DNA from: Noviherbaspirillum sedimenti
Lineage (GTDB): Bacteria; Pseudomonadota; Gammaproteobacteria; Burkholderiales; Burkholderiaceae_D
NCBI RefSeq assembly: GCF_003590835.1
Contig: NZ_QYUQ01000002.1
Coordinates: forward strand, 4,712,001 to 4,776,000
DNA: 64,000 nt
Direction of reading: 5' to 3'
The notes beneath the pieces were generated by a model, which was given only the letters and a program-made list of their open reading frames with translations, made no database searches and was not told the origin of the DNA. This document shows positions 1-8,623 of the stretch, in pieces (positions within the stretch are counted from its first letter, which is position 1; each line of letters opens with the position of its first letter). The position numbers and the translations under genes are program-made.

Positions 1-2
1 GG

Positions 3-563
3 CGTTGCTGGTCCAGGCCGGAACAAGTGCGATTCCTGCGCCTGCGTCCGCGCATCGGCGCGCTATGCGATATCCCTGATCTTGAACTCTTCCCGCAACA
101 CTATCGCGGCGTGCACACCGTCATGTTCCGCGCCGCCCTGGAAATCGGTATGACGCAAAGGGCGCTGTCTGCGGTGGCGACCTGCCGCCAGCTTGGGCTG
201 ATACGCCGCCCCGACCGGTTCGCGCGGCTGTTCAACCGGACAGCAGGATTGCTGGACCGTTTTGGCTCCGCCTTGGGCGGCATGGTGGTGCGCGTTACGG
301 GTACGGATGCCAACGGCATCGATGCGCAGCGCGCATGGCACATCGCCGCCGACAATGACCACGGCCCCGAAATTCCATGCATGGCTGCGATACTGCTGGC
401 CCGTCGCCTGGCCCGTCGCCTGGCCCGCGAAGAAAGCATGGAGTCCGGCGCCCGCACTGCAATGGGACTATTGGCGCTTCCGGAGTTTGTGTCGGAATTC
501 AACCGCTGGAAAATGGTGACAGATATCGTCGACGAGGCAGGCAGTCGTCAAATGCATATTTGA
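3..563 (+). CDS. Saccharopine dehydrogenase-like protein, C-terminal part (cut by window edge)
   Basis: The reading frame is open to the left edge and ends with TGA at 561-563. The text around CDIPDLELFP, the later GGMVVRV stretch and GPEIPCMAAILLARRLAR resemble the C-terminal half of NAD(P)-binding saccharopine dehydrogenase-family proteins, which are usually about 370-400 residues; only about 180 are visible. The true start must lie outside the window; the GTG at 27 is only the first internal start. Frame 2 is also open from base 2 (ALLVQAGTSA...), so a frameshift close to base 35 cannot be excluded. An Ala-Arg-rich stretch is built from a 12-bp tandem repeat. Substrate unknown. Family assignment is by recollection of motifs, moderate confidence. 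Confidence 0.5.
   Translation, partial: RCWSRPEQVRFLRLRPRIGALCDIPDLELFPQHYRGVHTVMFRAALEIGMTQRALSAVATCRQLGLIRRPDRFARLFNRTAGLLDRFGSALGGMVVRVTGTDANGIDAQRAWHIAADNDHGPEIPCMAAILLARRLARRLAREESMESGARTAMGLLALPEFVSEFNRWKMVTDIVDEAGSRQMHI
396..431 (+). repeat. 12-bp tandem repeat inside coding sequence
   Basis: CTGGCCCGTCGC occurs twice in tandem (396-407, 408-419) followed by a near copy beginning at 420. It encodes LARRLARRLARE. The unit is in frame (12 bp = 4 codons), so copy-number change would lengthen or shorten the protein without shifting frame. Confidence 0.85.
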
Positions 564-744
564 TTGGCAGACGCGGCGGCGATTCAAGCGTATGCAGGAA
601 TTTCTGTCAAAGCATGCAGATGAAGTACGGACGTGGCAACGGACGAGAACAAGCCCGCCCTAAAACGAATTTTCCATACTTCACTTGTGCAAGGCAGGAT
701 GATTCGTGGGGGCCGGGATGCATCTTGGCCAGACACTGATCTCA

Positions 745-993
745 TCAGCGATAAAACGCCTCAACCTTGCCTTTCAGCTTGATCATCAGAGGATTGCCCT
801 TGCGGTCCAGGGCTTTGCCGGACGCCACGGCAATCCATCCTTCGCTGATGCAATATTCTTCAGCGTTCGTATATTCCTTGTCGTTGAGCTTGATGCCGAT
901 TTCGTGTTGCAACACCTCGGCATTGTGGTGGGGGCTGCGCGGATGAACGGAGAGGCGATCTGGGAGCGGAGGAAGTTGTGTCGTGTCGGTCAT
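745..993 (-). CDS. DUF3297 family protein (copy 1)
   Basis: An 82-residue protein beginning MTDTTQLPPLPDRLSVHPRS and ending KLKGKVEAFYR. The PLPDRLSV...SPHHNAEVL opening, the central EEYCISEGWI and the KALDRKGNPL segment match my memory of the DUF3297 family, small soluble proteins of unknown function common in proteobacteria. The ATG is at 991-993. An almost identical gene lies at 16208-16456, and the two copies share their upstream DNA as well. The gene is the whole coding content of a 367-bp repeated unit whose left end coincides with the stop codon. No function can be assigned. Confidence 0.8.
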   Translation of the reverse strand: MTDTTQLPPLPDRLSVHPRSPHHNAEVLQHEIGIKLNDKEYTNAEEYCISEGWIAVASGKALDRKGNPLMIKLKGKVEAFYR

Positions 994-1111
994 GAAGTTT
1001 GATTATGTGTCCGAAAAAATAGGAAAGTGTGCGTTTTCGGATTTGTGGATCACCACGAATATCCTAATTATAAGAATATTTCCTTCAACACGTTTGAACC
1101 ACCCGGGCATG
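745..1111 (-). repeat. 367-bp direct repeat, copy 1 (DUF3297 unit)
   Basis: Bases 745-1111 align without gaps to 16208-16574, with roughly 20 substitutions counted by eye. The similarity stops sharply at the DUF3297 stop codon on the left and after GGGCATG on the right. Both copies contain the AT-rich motif CCTAATTATAAGAATATTTC upstream of the gene, probably its promoter or operator. No terminal inverted repeats are visible. The right end abuts the broken end of an amidohydrolase pseudogene. Confidence 0.9.
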
Positions 1112-1721
1112 GGCCGAGCCGCGCACCTTGTTCCATTCGTGCTGCTCGAAGCGGACCGGGACTTCGGCTTCAATGATTTCCGAAGGCGCACCGCTGATGC
1201 GGGCCACCTTGGTGTCGCTGTCGAGAAAAATTTCCTTGATGTATTTGGTGAACATCAAGTCGTGGAGCGTCTGTTCGCGGGCAACCAGACCGGGATTCCC
1301 GCCAGCCTTGCCGACTGACTGGCGCAGCTTGACGAAGGATTGCAGCTTTGTTCCGGGGCGCAGGAAATGCGTACGCATATCCATGATGAACTGGCCCGAC
1401 AGTCGTTTTGTCCGCTCGTCGGCGCGTTCGGGCGTCTGCGCTTCTGCCGGCGTCACATCGAACACCGCTCCATAGGTTTCGTTCATCGCCAGGAAGGCCG
1501 CCGCCATGCCGGCCGAGGTCTGGAAGAAGCGGCGCCGGCTCATGCCCGGCGTTTTGCGTGGAGCGATCCCATTTCCTTGACTCGTGCCTCGAACTCGCGC
1601 TGCCTGGCGGTTTGCAGGCTGGGCATGAACTCATCGCTCGATACCAATTGCACGGGAATAGGGGAGGGGGAAATAGCGACTCGGCTGAGTCCAGCCGGGC
1701 CAGTTCTTCTGGAGAAAGCAT
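1112..1721 (-). pseudogene. Amidohydrolase-family protein, 3'-truncated and frameshifted
   Basis: Reading leftward, a start MLSPEELARLDSAES (ATG 1719-1721) is followed, in shifting frames, by SSDEFMPSLQTARQREFEAR, then MSRRRFFQTSAGMAAAFLAM, SGQFIMDM, and DSDTKVARISGAPSE. This order matches the N-terminal third of large TIM-barrel amidohydrolases that carry a Tat-like RRxFF segment. The frame breaks just before MSRRRFF, where AAACGCCGGGCATG seems to lack one base relative to an uninterrupted reading. After GAPSEI the similarity ends and the sequence runs into the DUF3297 repeat. The metal-binding C-terminal barrel is absent, so the gene cannot be functional. Its neighbour on the 5' side is the AraC-type regulator in the same orientation. 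Confidence 0.75.
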
Positions 1722-1740
1722 GATTATGCGAATCCGCGGC

Positions 1741-2766
1741 TCATTTTCTATAAGCGCTCGGAGCTTTTCCGGTCCATTTTTTAAAAGCATGTCGAAAGTT
1801 TGCGGCGTCACTAAATCCGAGAAGGGTTGCTATATCGTCGGTGCTTAGTTTCGTCGTTTGTAGATATTCCGTGGCAAGCGAACATCGGACATCGTTAAAT
1901 ATCTCCACAAATGAAATGTCCTCTGCCTCGAGCTTGCGTCGAAGCGTTCTAGATGTCATATGTAAAGCGTCGGCAACTTCGTCCATGCCAGGGAACTGCC
2001 CAGGGGTGCGCATCAAGATCTGATAAACCTCGCCGGCCACACCAACTGAAACTTTCGCCTGTCCTATTAAACGATCACACGTTTCCTGAAGTAGGGTTGA
2101 CGTGAGGCGGTGCGCGAGTTGAGGCTTCCGGTCAAGAATGGCCGAGTCATAATAAATCTCAGATACCGGCTGATTGAAATACACTGGGCAGCTTAGAAAT
2201 TTTTCGTAAAGATCGGCGTGTGGCGGAGCGGGGTACGACACGTGAATTTTTTGCGGGACGCACTCTCGGCTGACGATATCCCTAAGATGGGTCACGTGCT
2301 GCGCAAGTTGCTGTTCGATGAGGAACTGACGTAATTCCTTCGAAGGCGCAGATATAAAATTTTCGGGAAACCGCCAGATAGCGGATCCCGGGTCTTCGCG
2401 CCACTGAATTGTTAACGTCGGAGTGGCCAGCTTATGGTACTTCACGCCCAAATCGAAAAAATCACGGACGGTTAGACTACAGATCAAAGCGTAGCCATAC
2501 ATCCCGTATGCGGACAGATGCATACGCATACCCACATAGAACGGTGTTGCCGGATCACGTGACAAATGCACGGCGTTCTTACAGACCGCGAAATACTGTC
2601 GTACCGACGTAAGTGTTTCAGGATCGTAAATTTCTGCCTCGGTAATGCCGCTCCCCATGAGGCATTCTTCTGGAGAGATGCCTTGATCGCACAGAGTCTC
2701 AACTAACGCCGCAATCTTATAGGGCGCGTATATCCGCTCATTAAGTAATGGCAATTTCACTGTCAC
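1741..2766 (-). CDS. AraC-family transcriptional regulator with arabinose-binding-type N-terminal domain
   Basis: A 341-residue protein. Residues about 25-215 resemble the Arabinose_bd-type sensing domain (OruR/ArgR-like regulators), including the segment LSAYGMYGYALICSLTVRDF. The C-terminal 100 residues are an AraC/XylS double helix-turn-helix: PGMDEVADALHMTSRTLRRK for the first helices, and DDIATLLGFSDAANFRHAFK followed by WTGKAPSAYR, the usual end of the family. The start is GTG at 2764-2766, preceded on the minus strand by GGGGA. It is divergent from the dehydrogenase gene at 2986, with about 220 bp between, so it probably controls the catabolic cluster to the right in response to the substrate. 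The effector is unknown. Confidence 0.9.
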   Translation of the reverse strand: MTVKLPLLNERIYAPYKIAALVETLCDQGISPEECLMGSGITEAEIYDPETLTSVRQYFAVCKNAVHLSRDPATPFYVGMRMHLSAYGMYGYALICSLTVRDFFDLGVKYHKLATPTLTIQWREDPGSAIWRFPENFISAPSKELRQFLIEQQLAQHVTHLRDIVSRECVPQKIHVSYPAPPHADLYEKFLSCPVYFNQPVSEIYYDSAILDRKPQLAHRLTSTLLQETCDRLIGQAKVSVGVAGEVYQILMRTPGQFPGMDEVADALHMTSRTLRRKLEAEDISFVEIFNDVRCSLATEYLQTTKLSTDDIATLLGFSDAANFRHAFKKWTGKAPSAYRK

Positions 2767-2823
2767 GATCTATTTCCCCAATAGCTTGCGCCGATGAGAT
2801 CCAAACCTGTGGATCACGGTCGC

Positions 2824-2864
2824 AAATCGAGCACATTTGCCGCAAATTATGCGGCTATCGATTT
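2824..2864. promoter_or_regulatory. Nested inverted repeat between the AraC gene and the dehydrogenase operon
   Basis: AAATCGA (2824-2830) and TCGATTT (2858-2864) form outer arms; GCCGCA (2839-2844) and TGCGGC (2850-2855) form inner arms around AATTA. The element lies in the divergent intergenic region, about 60 bp from the regulator start and 120 bp from the dehydrogenase start. Position and symmetry suggest an operator; assignment to the AraC protein is inference. Confidence 0.5.
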
Positions 2865-2985
2865 GTCCTCAGCGGATACGCGCGTGTCCGATTAGAACCT
2901 CCTAATGTCCCATATTCGATACTAACATACTAAAAAAACGGAGCACCGGTCATCCGATCGGTGGACAAATCAAATGGAGACAAGA

Positions 2986-3912
2986 ATGCAACATCCCCTT
3001 TCCGTGACGGTCATCGGCGCTGGGCTGATGGGTCATGGCATTGCACAGGTCTTTGCGCGGGCCGGCAATCGCGTGACGCTCACCGACCCTAACCAGGCCG
3101 CACTTGATGCAGCGGTCAAGCACATTGCGCGCAACCTGGCAGAAATGAAAATCGCCAGCGAACCTGTGCTTGCCAATATCGCCACCGAATCCGAATTATC
3201 GCGGGCAGTAATGACTGCCGATCTCGTTATAGAAGCGGTCCCCGAAAAGCTGGCTCTAAAACAGCGCATTTTCACCGACGTCGCTAAATGGGCGCCTGGT
3301 CACGCAATTCTCGCTAGCAATACCTCTGTCATACCGATCACCCTGATTGGCGAATCTCTTGACGCCAATGCACGCGCAAGGCTGCTCGGCATGCATTGGT
3401 GGAATCCGCCGCACCTTATCCCGCTGGTCGAAGTTATCCGAACCGCGCATACAAGCCTGGACGTGTTTCAAGCTGGTTTTGATCTCTTGTTGGCAGTCGG
3501 GAAGCTGCCCGTAAAAGTCCATCAGGACGTCGCTGGATTTATTGGAAATCGACTGCAACACGCTTTGTGGAGGGAAGCTTTTGCGTTAATTGAAGCTGGA
3601 GTGTGCGATGCAGAAACCATCGACATAGTGATTAAGAATAGCTTCGGCATGCGGCTCTCTGTCCTGGGCCCCATGGAAAACGCAGACCTGGTCGGACTTG
3701 ATCTTATTCGCGAGGTTCACGCCATTCTCTTTCCTGACCTTAATTGTTCCAAAGCGCCGTCTCCATTGCTGAGCCAGTGCATCGAACAGGGAAATTTCGG
3801 CATGAAATCGGGGAAAGGGCTGCGCACCTGGACGCCGCAACAAGCTGAAGAAGTGCGGCACAGGCTGGCCACGTTATTGATTTCAATGAACGCTCCTGCG
3901 GGCTCACTGTAA
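2986..3912 (+). CDS. 3-hydroxyacyl-CoA dehydrogenase-fold NAD-dependent dehydrogenase (carnitine/gulonate dehydrogenase-like)
   Basis: A 308-residue single-domain protein. VTVIGAGLMGHGIAQVFARA near residue 10 is the NAD-binding GxGxxG motif; ASNTSVIPIT and MHWWNPPHLIPLVEVI carry the family's active-site region, and DVAGFIGNRLQHALWREAF opens the C-terminal helical domain. The length fits free-standing members such as L-carnitine 3-dehydrogenase or L-gulonate 3-dehydrogenase better than fatty-oxidation multienzymes. A GGAGA six bases before ATG 2986 selects this start over ATG 2974. It is the first gene of a rightward cluster with an SDR, an ABC importer and a beta-keto-acid cleavage enzyme, so oxidation of a beta-hydroxy acid to a beta-keto acid is the likely role. 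Substrate not identifiable from sequence. Confidence 0.85.
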   Translation: MQHPLSVTVIGAGLMGHGIAQVFARAGNRVTLTDPNQAALDAAVKHIARNLAEMKIASEPVLANIATESELSRAVMTADLVIEAVPEKLALKQRIFTDVAKWAPGHAILASNTSVIPITLIGESLDANARARLLGMHWWNPPHLIPLVEVIRTAHTSLDVFQAGFDLLLAVGKLPVKVHQDVAGFIGNRLQHALWREAFALIEAGVCDAETIDIVIKNSFGMRLSVLGPMENADLVGLDLIREVHAILFPDLNCSKAPSPLLSQCIEQGNFGMKSGKGLRTWTPQQAEEVRHRLATLLISMNAPAGSL

Positions 3913-4200
3913 CTTCTGCCAACAAAAATAGAGCGATTCCTTCGGCCGTCCAGCAATGCTGGAATGCGGCAATGAGTCAGGTGAGCCATAACTATAAGGC
4001 TCCGGGTGGACCGACCTTGATTAGGTGCTGAGTGAATAAGTGGCACATCCACACTAACAAGCAGACAAATATGTGGGCATCCAACATATTTTTTAGGCTT
4101 CTGGCCATCTAAAGTTCATACCTGGTGGTGCCAACTTAATTTTTCAGTGCGGCGAAAGCTATTACCGTTAATACGACATCCGTTTTTCAGGAAGCCCATA

Positions 4201-4992
4201 ATGAGCATAAATACCTTACTTCTTCCACAGCCAGGCCTGCGAGTTCTCATAACAGCCGGAGGTTCAGGAATCGGCGCCGCAATCGCCCGCGCATTTCACG
4301 AACTCGGCGCCCAAGTCCACGTTTGCGACATTGACCGGGCAGCCTTGAATCGCCTGACTGCTGAGGTACCTGGGATCGGGGCCACCATGGCTGACGCATC
4401 CGTACCCCAAGACGTAGACCTTGTATTTGAAAACGTTCAGAGCTCATTGGGCGGACTGGACGTGTTAATCAACAACGTCGGCATTGCAGGGCCGACAGCG
4501 GCGATCGAAGACCTTGATCGAGACGATTGGGATCGCACCGTATCGGTCAACCTCAACAGCCAATTCTATTTTGCGCGGCGGGCTGTGCCAATGCTGAAAC
4601 AATCGGCCGCCAATCCTTGCATCATCGCCATGAGCTCGGTTGCAGGCCGCCTGGGCTATGCGTTTCGTACCCCATATGCGTCGACAAAATGGGCAACCAT
4701 AGGCCTCATGAAATCGCTGGCGATCGAACTGGGCCCACATGGCGTGCGCGTCAACGCAATACTTCCAGGCATTGTGGAAAACGAGCGTATGAATAATGTC
4801 ATTAGCGCTCGGGCAGCAGCTACCGGCGTTTCAGTTCAAGCCATGCGCGAGGAATATCTACACAAAATTTCCTTGCGTCGCATGGTTACCATGGATGATG
4901 TGGCCGCAATGGCCGCATTTCTTAGCTCTCCTGCCGCACGCAACGTAACAGGACAAGCGATCAGTGTCGACGGAAACGTCGAATACCTTTAA
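4201..4992 (+). CDS. Short-chain dehydrogenase/reductase (SDR)
   Basis: A 263-residue classical SDR. ITAGGSGIGAAIARAF is the cofactor motif (TGxxxGIG form); DVLINNVGIAGP is the NNAG-type motif; MSSVAGR contributes the catalytic Ser and YASTKW the Tyr/Lys pair; RVNAILPGIV and the C-terminal GQAISVDGNVEYL are typical of the family. ATG 4201 is preceded by AGGAAG; the open frame continues 54 bases upstream but without a better start. It lies 288 bp after the dehydrogenase and 57 bp before the binding-protein gene, in the same direction. It may oxidise or reduce an intermediate of the same pathway; the substrate is unknown. Confidence 0.9.
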   Translation: MSINTLLLPQPGLRVLITAGGSGIGAAIARAFHELGAQVHVCDIDRAALNRLTAEVPGIGATMADASVPQDVDLVFENVQSSLGGLDVLINNVGIAGPTAAIEDLDRDDWDRTVSVNLNSQFYFARRAVPMLKQSAANPCIIAMSSVAGRLGYAFRTPYASTKWATIGLMKSLAIELGPHGVRVNAILPGIVENERMNNVISARAAATGVSVQAMREEYLHKISLRRMVTMDDVAAMAAFLSSPAARNVTGQAISVDGNVEYL

Positions 4993-5049
4993 TCGTGGCA
5001 AGTAGTTCGCCATTTCCTTTTTTTTCCATATTAGAGATTGGAGACAACT

Positions 5050-6294
5050 ATGCAAAAATCCACATACAAAAATATCGTCATCGCTCCGGCCCTGGCTCTT
5101 TTTGCCGGAATCGCCGTAGCGGCGCCTGTCAAGATCGGTGTGCTGGAGTCGCTTTCGGGCCCGCAAGCATCAACGGGGTTGCTCTATCGCACGGCTACAA
5201 AGTATGGCGTTGACAAGATTAACGCTGCTGGTGGCTGGAATGGCGAGCCTGTTCAGTTCGTCGAATATGACAACCAAGGTGGTCCTGCGGGCGCATCGGA
5301 CAAACTGAAAGCGGCGATTGCCGACGGCGTACAGATTATTGTTCAAGGAGCATCGTCGGCTGTCGCCGGACAAATTACAGAAGATATCCGAAAGCACAAC
5401 CTCCGTAATCCTGGCAAGGAAATCATCTTCATCAATGTCGGTGCAGAAGCAATGGAACTAATCGGCGAAAAATGCAATTTTCATCATTTCCGATTCGGCA
5501 GCAATGCGCAAGTCCGCACCAAGGCACTGGTCAATGCCATGAAACAGGCGAACGCGATTGGATCGAAAGTCTACTCAATTAATCAAAACTATTCCTGGGG
5601 CCAGGATATGGAACAAGCCATTTCCGACAATGCATCGTCGGGCGGCTATAAGGTTGTGGTAAAAACTCTCCACGATGTCAACAAGATTCAGGACTTTGCA
5701 CCATATGTAACCAAGATCAATGCAGCCAATGCGGATACCGTCCTCACCGGCAACTGGTCGAATGATCTGCTGTTGATGATGAAGGCCACTAAAGCAGCAG
5801 GCTTAAAAGTCAGATTCGGGACCACATACCTGGACCAGCCAGGCAATCTCGGGAACGCAGGGGACGTGGCTGTTGGCCACTATGTCGTTCAGACATTTAA
5901 CCCTGAAGCGGCGGGCGCCGATGGGGAGCGCTTCATCGCTGACTATAAGGCGAGAACCGGCCATGAACCGGTATTCATCGAGCCGCAGACCGCATTCGGG
6001 ATGGCAATGGTTGCAGATGCTCTGAGGCGGACCAAACCCGAGGCGGGTGCATTGAACGTCAATGCTTTTGCAAAGGCATTGGAATCGGCGAAGGTGAAAA
6101 CGCCGATGGGTGAAATTACTGTGCGCGCCAGCGACCATCAGGCTTTGCAGCCAATGGCAGTGTCAGTTGTGACGAAAGACGCCAAGTACAAGGTCGACAA
6201 TACCGACATGGGCTTCAAGCCAGTCAAACGCTTCACCGCCGAAGAAGCTGCAACCCCGGTGCAATCCAGTTGCAACATGAAACGCCCAGCCTGA
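5050..6294 (+). CDS. Periplasmic substrate-binding protein, branched-chain amino acid-type ABC importer
   Basis: A 414-residue precursor. The first 24 residues are a signal peptide (APALALFAGIAVAAP, cleavage after AVA). Mature PVKIGVLESLSGPQASTGL is the usual opening of LivJ-type (peripla_BP_6) proteins, followed by AAGGWNGEPVQFVEYDNQGG and a closing Cys-containing SSCNMKRPA. GGAG at 5040-5043 sets ATG 5050 as start. It heads the transporter block SBP-permease-permease-ATPase-ATPase. Ligands of this family range over amino acids, amides, aromatic acids and quaternary amines, so the true ligand should be inferred from the flanking enzymes, not from the LivJ name. Confidence 0.92.
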   Translation: MQKSTYKNIVIAPALALFAGIAVAAPVKIGVLESLSGPQASTGLLYRTATKYGVDKINAAGGWNGEPVQFVEYDNQGGPAGASDKLKAAIADGVQIIVQGASSAVAGQITEDIRKHNLRNPGKEIIFINVGAEAMELIGEKCNFHHFRFGSNAQVRTKALVNAMKQANAIGSKVYSINQNYSWGQDMEQAISDNASSGGYKVVVKTLHDVNKIQDFAPYVTKINAANADTVLTGNWSNDLLLMMKATKAAGLKVRFGTTYLDQPGNLGNAGDVAVGHYVVQTFNPEAAGADGERFIADYKARTGHEPVFIEPQTAFGMAMVADALRRTKPEAGALNVNAFAKALESAKVKTPMGEITVRASDHQALQPMAVSVVTKDAKYKVDNTDMGFKPVKRFTAEEAATPVQSSCNMKRPA

Positions 6295-6390
6295 TCTGTC
6301 TGGCGATAACCGCCAATTCCAAATTCGATACGTCACCGGCAGGGCTTAAACGCCCTGCCCGGGATTGGCTTTCGCCAAAAAAGGAGAAAT

Positions 6391-7332
6391 ATGGACCAGA
6401 TCATTGTTTCACTGTTGAACGGAATCATTTATGGCTTACTGCTGTTTATGGTGTCCGCAGGGTTGACACTTATCTTCGGCATGATGGGAGTGCTTAACTT
6501 TGCGCACGCATCGTTCTACATGCTCGGAGCATATTTTGCCTATACCTTGCAAGGAACCATCGGCTTTTGGGCAGCCATCGTCCTTGCACCGGTTCTCGTG
6601 GGAGGGATCGGCGTCGTGGTGGAAAGATTCTTTCTTCGTAAGGTGCACCACCATGGACACGCACATGAATTACTGCTGACGTTTGGCCTGTCTTTCATCA
6701 TCGCGGAGTCAATCAAGCTATTTTTCGGGAACTATCCGGTGGATTATCGCGTGCCAAATGCGCTCGATTTCTCTGCTTTCACCATCGGAGGCATGCAGTA
6801 CCCAATGTACCGACTCCTGATGGGCGGAGTTGCCATCGCCATGTTCATCGTCATTTACCTGCTCCTTACGCGGACTCGGGTCGGGATCGTCGTGCGTTCT
6901 GCAATCTACAAGCCGCATATGGCTGAAGCCCTGGGGCACAACGTTCCCATGGTTTTCATGGGCGTCTTTGGCGTTGGGGCAGCGCTGGCCGGCCTGGCAG
7001 GGGCAGTTGCCGGCGCGTTCTACACCACGAACCCCAATATGGCGCTAGAGCTCGGTGTGATGGTGTTCGTTGTCGTCGTCGTAGGCGGTCTTGGTTCCCT
7101 GGGCGGCGCGATGCTGTCTTCGATAATTATTGGGATTATCACTTCGCTTGCAGTGGGAGTGGACGCCAGTGTTGCAGACTTGTTTGCATATTTCGGCGCC
7201 GGCGAGTGGGCCAGAAGTATTGGAGGCCTGATGACGCTGAAACTCTCGAGCATGTCCGCCACGATTCCGTTTGCATTAATGCTCCTGATTCTTCTGGTAA
7301 GGCCCAGCGGACTCATGGGCGAAAAGGCCTAA
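6391..7332 (+). CDS. ABC importer permease, LivH type
   Basis: A 313-residue integral membrane protein with about eight hydrophobic segments. NGIIYGLLLFMVSAGLTLIF and GMMGVLNFAHASFYMLGAY are the hallmark N-terminal segments of LivH permeases; AEALGHNV is the cytoplasmic loop that contacts the ATPases, and VVVVVGGLGSLGGAMLSSII the conserved glycine-rich segment. ATG 6391 has GGAG eight bases upstream. Stop and next start (7337) are 4 bp apart, so it is co-transcribed with the second permease. An unusual histidine cluster, HHHGHAH, occurs near residue 87. Confidence 0.93.
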   Translation: MDQIIVSLLNGIIYGLLLFMVSAGLTLIFGMMGVLNFAHASFYMLGAYFAYTLQGTIGFWAAIVLAPVLVGGIGVVVERFFLRKVHHHGHAHELLLTFGLSFIIAESIKLFFGNYPVDYRVPNALDFSAFTIGGMQYPMYRLLMGGVAIAMFIVIYLLLTRTRVGIVVRSAIYKPHMAEALGHNVPMVFMGVFGVGAALAGLAGAVAGAFYTTNPNMALELGVMVFVVVVVGGLGSLGGAMLSSIIIGIITSLAVGVDASVADLFAYFGAGEWARSIGGLMTLKLSSMSATIPFALMLLILLVRPSGLMGEKA

Positions 7333-7336
7333 TGCC

Positions 7337-8623
7337 ATGAAAGCTTATCTCACTCTCGTCGTTGCCGGCATCGCCGCTCTGATCGCGCTGCCATTTGTGT
7401 TCTCGCAAGGACTGGTCAACGCAGCCATACAAATGTTAATTGCCGCATTGTTTGCCAGTGCCTACAACCTGCTCTGTGGCCAGGCAGGCATGCTGTCGTT
7501 CGGCCATGCCGCATATTTCGGCGTCGGGGCATTTGCCACAGTACATGCAATGAATGGAGTCGGCGGCTCCGGATTGCTGCCCACCCCTTTACTCCCACTG
7601 GCTGGAGCAGTCTGCGGCCTGGCATTCGGAGGATTCGCAGGGTGGTTCGCCACCAAGCGAACCGGCACATACTTCGCGATGATCACGCTCGCCATAGCGG
7701 AACTAATGCATTCACTGGCTCCACATCTGAAAGGACTTTTCGGCGGCGAGGCCGGCGTATCTGCGATGCGCATGCCGGCGTGGGGCTTTGACTTTGGCTC
7801 TGCGACCCAGGTGTATTACCTGACGCTGGCTTGGGTCCTGATCTCATTGACTCTTTTGTTTCTCTATACCAAAACACCAATGGGAAGGCTTACTTATGGG
7901 TTGCGGGAAAACAGCCATCGGCTTCGTTTTCTTGGATATAACGTCCACGGCCTTGGCGTTTCGGTGTTCGCAATTTCCGCCATGTTTTCAGGAATCGCAG
8001 GCGGCCTCCAGGTGATCAATAACGAGTCTGCGAATTATGTGCTGTTTGATCCGAGCCTTTCCACAGCTGTAGTGCTAAACACTTACATTGGTGGAGTCAA
8101 TGTCTTTCTCGGGCCCGCTCTTGGTGCAGCGCTCATGACCTTCTTTGGCTATGCCGTTTCCGATCTGACCAGGTCATGGCTGCTGTATCAAGGCATTCTG
8201 TTCGTGCTCGTGATGATGTATATGCCCACGGGGCTGGCAGGCCTGTTCGGTAACGCCAAGCGCCTGCGGCAACAATTTGGCATTGCGAGGCTGGCTCCTG
8301 TGTTTGTTTTCGCGATCGCCGGAGCACTGTTGCTAAGCGCCGGCGGCGCCTTCATCGTTGAATTCCTGCAGCGCCTGTTTTCCCAGGAATATCGCGCAAT
8401 CGCCAACCTGAGCGCAGGCGCGGCAATGCCGCCGATCCCGCTGTTCGGTCAAACATGGTCCCCAGCATCATTAACCACCTGGTTCGTTCCTGCTGCATTG
8501 CTTGTTGTCGGCGGCATCTTTGCCTATTTTTCCCGGCAGCGCCTGATTGCTATCGAGCATGCAGTGGATACAGCCATGGCGTCAGAAACAATCCAGATAG
8601 CGAGCAAAGGAAACATCGCATGA
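7337..8623 (+). CDS. ABC importer permease, LivM type
   Basis: A 428-residue membrane protein, longer than a typical LivM (about 300-350) because of a C-terminal extension after GLAGLFGNAKRLRQQ that contains two further hydrophobic segments and a loop (residues about 315-428). Core motifs are AYNLLCGQAGMLSFGHAAYF and the FSGIAGGLQVI region. It pairs with the LivH-type permease to form the membrane channel. Its TGA overlaps the ATG of the next ATPase gene (ATGA at 8620-8623), indicating translational coupling. Confidence 0.92.
   Translation: MKAYLTLVVAGIAALIALPFVFSQGLVNAAIQMLIAALFASAYNLLCGQAGMLSFGHAAYFGVGAFATVHAMNGVGGSGLLPTPLLPLAGAVCGLAFGGFAGWFATKRTGTYFAMITLAIAELMHSLAPHLKGLFGGEAGVSAMRMPAWGFDFGSATQVYYLTLAWVLISLTLLFLYTKTPMGRLTYGLRENSHRLRFLGYNVHGLGVSVFAISAMFSGIAGGLQVINNESANYVLFDPSLSTAVVLNTYIGGVNVFLGPALGAALMTFFGYAVSDLTRSWLLYQGILFVLVMMYMPTGLAGLFGNAKRLRQQFGIARLAPVFVFAIAGALLLSAGGAFIVEFLQRLFSQEYRAIANLSAGAAMPPIPLFGQTWSPASLTTWFVPAALLVVGGIFAYFSRQRLIAIEHAVDTAMASETIQIASKGNIA

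Noticed and set aside
1170..1811. 213-codon minus-strand frame as a full protein
   Set aside because: It runs from AraC coding sequence into the amidohydrolase remnant and changes to the wrong frame after a few tens of residues.
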